Of a stretch of DNA of 6,032 bases, positions 5,306 through 6,032 are shown one piece after another; the stretch's first letter is position 1; each line of letters starts with the position of its first letter. A model generated the notes under the pieces. The model did not search any database. It was not told the DNA's origin and was given only the letters and a program-made list of their open reading frames with translations. The DNA comes from Acidobacteriota bacterium (GTDB taxonomy: Bacteria; Acidobacteriota; Terriglobia; Terriglobales; Acidobacteriaceae). The DNA lies in contig JAJXUS010000140.1 of the NCBI GenBank assembly GCA_021782675.1, positions 1 to 6,032 of the forward strand, given 5' to 3'. Made by a program: the position numbers and the translations under genes.

Positions 5306-6032
5306 CTACTCCGCCGACGGAATCGTGCCCGTAACGTTTGCCGCCACCGACGCAGTGACCACCGAGGAGAAGCTCGCCTGAGTCGCAACCGTGGGAACGG
5401 AGAACGGGTTGGTGCCGGCCGTGATGAACGGCGCCAAGGCTCCTGCGGCGGTTGAATTACTGTCCCCACTCACACTTGTGATCAGTCCGGTCAGGCTGGC
5501 ATCCCCTTCATAGTTCAGATTATTGGCCGGAATGACATTGATGTTGGCATACATGGGCGACGCGAGCGTAACGGCTGGGATGGCGCGGACGAGAGCACGA
5601 TGCTCCGACTCCACGCCCATGATGGACGCCGCCACCTTGGCATAGAGAATCAGATCGGCCTGCGTCAGGTTCTGGCCGCTGGATGCGGGATTTGCCTGCG
5701 TGGCGCTAAAGTTGTTGTAGCCCGCAGCCATGGAGGCAAACTCTTCGACCGCCGTCATGTAAGCACCCACAAACGCCGTCTCCAGCGCCAGCAGGATTGG
5801 CACAAAGCCTGACAGCGAAGAGAACGTGCCGCTGGGGTAGTAGAAGGTCTGCGGAACACCAGCACCGGAGTCCCCACTGCCATTGGTCGGCAGGCCCAGC
5901 AGCGACCGCAGCAATTGCGCGTGGGCCACTTCTTCCAGCAGCGCGCCCTGCAGATAGGCCACGTTAATGGCATTTCCGTTGGCCGCCACACTGGTTGCTG
6001 ATCCACCAGAGCCCGCGAGGTTTGGATCCGTG
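5306..6032 (-). CDS. Second ferritin-like domain protein, 5' end cut by window edge
   Basis: The visible 241 residues are the C-terminal part of a paralogue of the gene at 4143-5039. The frame stays open to the right edge, starting TDPNLAGSGGSAT, which matches DRNLAGPAGSA in the paralogue at its residues 93-103. About 90 N-terminal residues, including any Tat signal and helix 1, therefore lie outside the window. An in-frame GTG at 5989 is internal, not the start. Diiron ligands of helices 2-4 are kept: E-x-x-H in LLEEVAHAQ, E in ALETAFVGAY and E-x-x-H in GVESEHRAL. Compared with the paralogue it has a longer Asn/Ala/Ser-rich insert between helices 3 and 4 (GYNNFSATQANPASSGQN) and a longer Thr/Val/Ala-rich tail ending GTIPSAE. 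The TAG stop at 5306-5308 is followed by a terminator. Confidence 0.9.
   Translation of the reverse strand, partial: TDPNLAGSGGSATSVAANGNAINVAYLQGALLEEVAHAQLLRSLLGLPTNGSGDSGAGVPQTFYYPSGTFSSLSGFVPILLALETAFVGAYMTAVEEFASMAAGYNNFSATQANPASSGQNLTQADLILYAKVAASIMGVESEHRALVRAIPAVTLASPMYANINVIPANNLNYEGDASLTGLITSVSGDSNSTAAGALAPFITAGTNPFSVPTVATQASFSSVVTASVAANVTGTIPSAE

Overview
The window reads as chromosomal DNA from a GC-rich bacterium. My best guess is Acidobacteriota (Terriglobia-like). That rests on the overall look of the proteins: a Tat-exported ferritin-like pair, a Pro/Gly-linked secreted two-domain protein, and a solitary Opp/Dpp-type ATPase. I could run no search, so the taxonomy is an inference. 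Nothing marks a phage, a plasmid, an insertion sequence or CRISPR. There are no RNA genes.

Left edge to about 2.0 kb: the window opens in an AT-richer stretch that holds the 3' end of a probable membrane-protein gene on the + strand (stop at 184-186). It converges on a two-subunit 3-oxoacid CoA-transferase read from the - strand. Subunit A (1256-1951) is upstream and subunit B (206-883) downstream. The two subunits are usually adjacent or overlapping, but here 372 bp separate them. That gap holds a small + strand gene for a predicted three-helix membrane protein (955-1251), which lies head-on to the A subunit and antisense to any A-B transcript.

2.0 to 3.1 kb: a 289-bp divergent intergenic region leads into a + strand gene for a secreted protein of unknown function. 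It has a signal peptide, a beta-rich domain, a low-complexity linker and a second small beta domain.

3.1 to 6.03 kb: everything is on the - strand. In transcription order there is a Tat-type or secreted diiron ferritin-like protein cut by the right edge, then a well-formed intrinsic terminator. A second ferritin-like paralogue follows, with a clear Tat signal and a complete diiron ligand set. Next comes a perfect 12-bp hairpin, and last an Opp/Dpp-type ABC ATPase with no permease or binding protein in view. The hairpin's 3' arm runs into the ATPase's Shine-Dalgarno sequence.

Themes: ketone-body or short-chain acyl-CoA use (ScoAB), envelope-side ferritin-like proteins, and peptide-type ABC transport. 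No single pathway ties them together. The most notable points are the interrupted scoA/scoB pair, the hairpin that may hide a ribosome binding site, and the tandem ferritin-like paralogues. I do not see a convincing new defence or mobile system.
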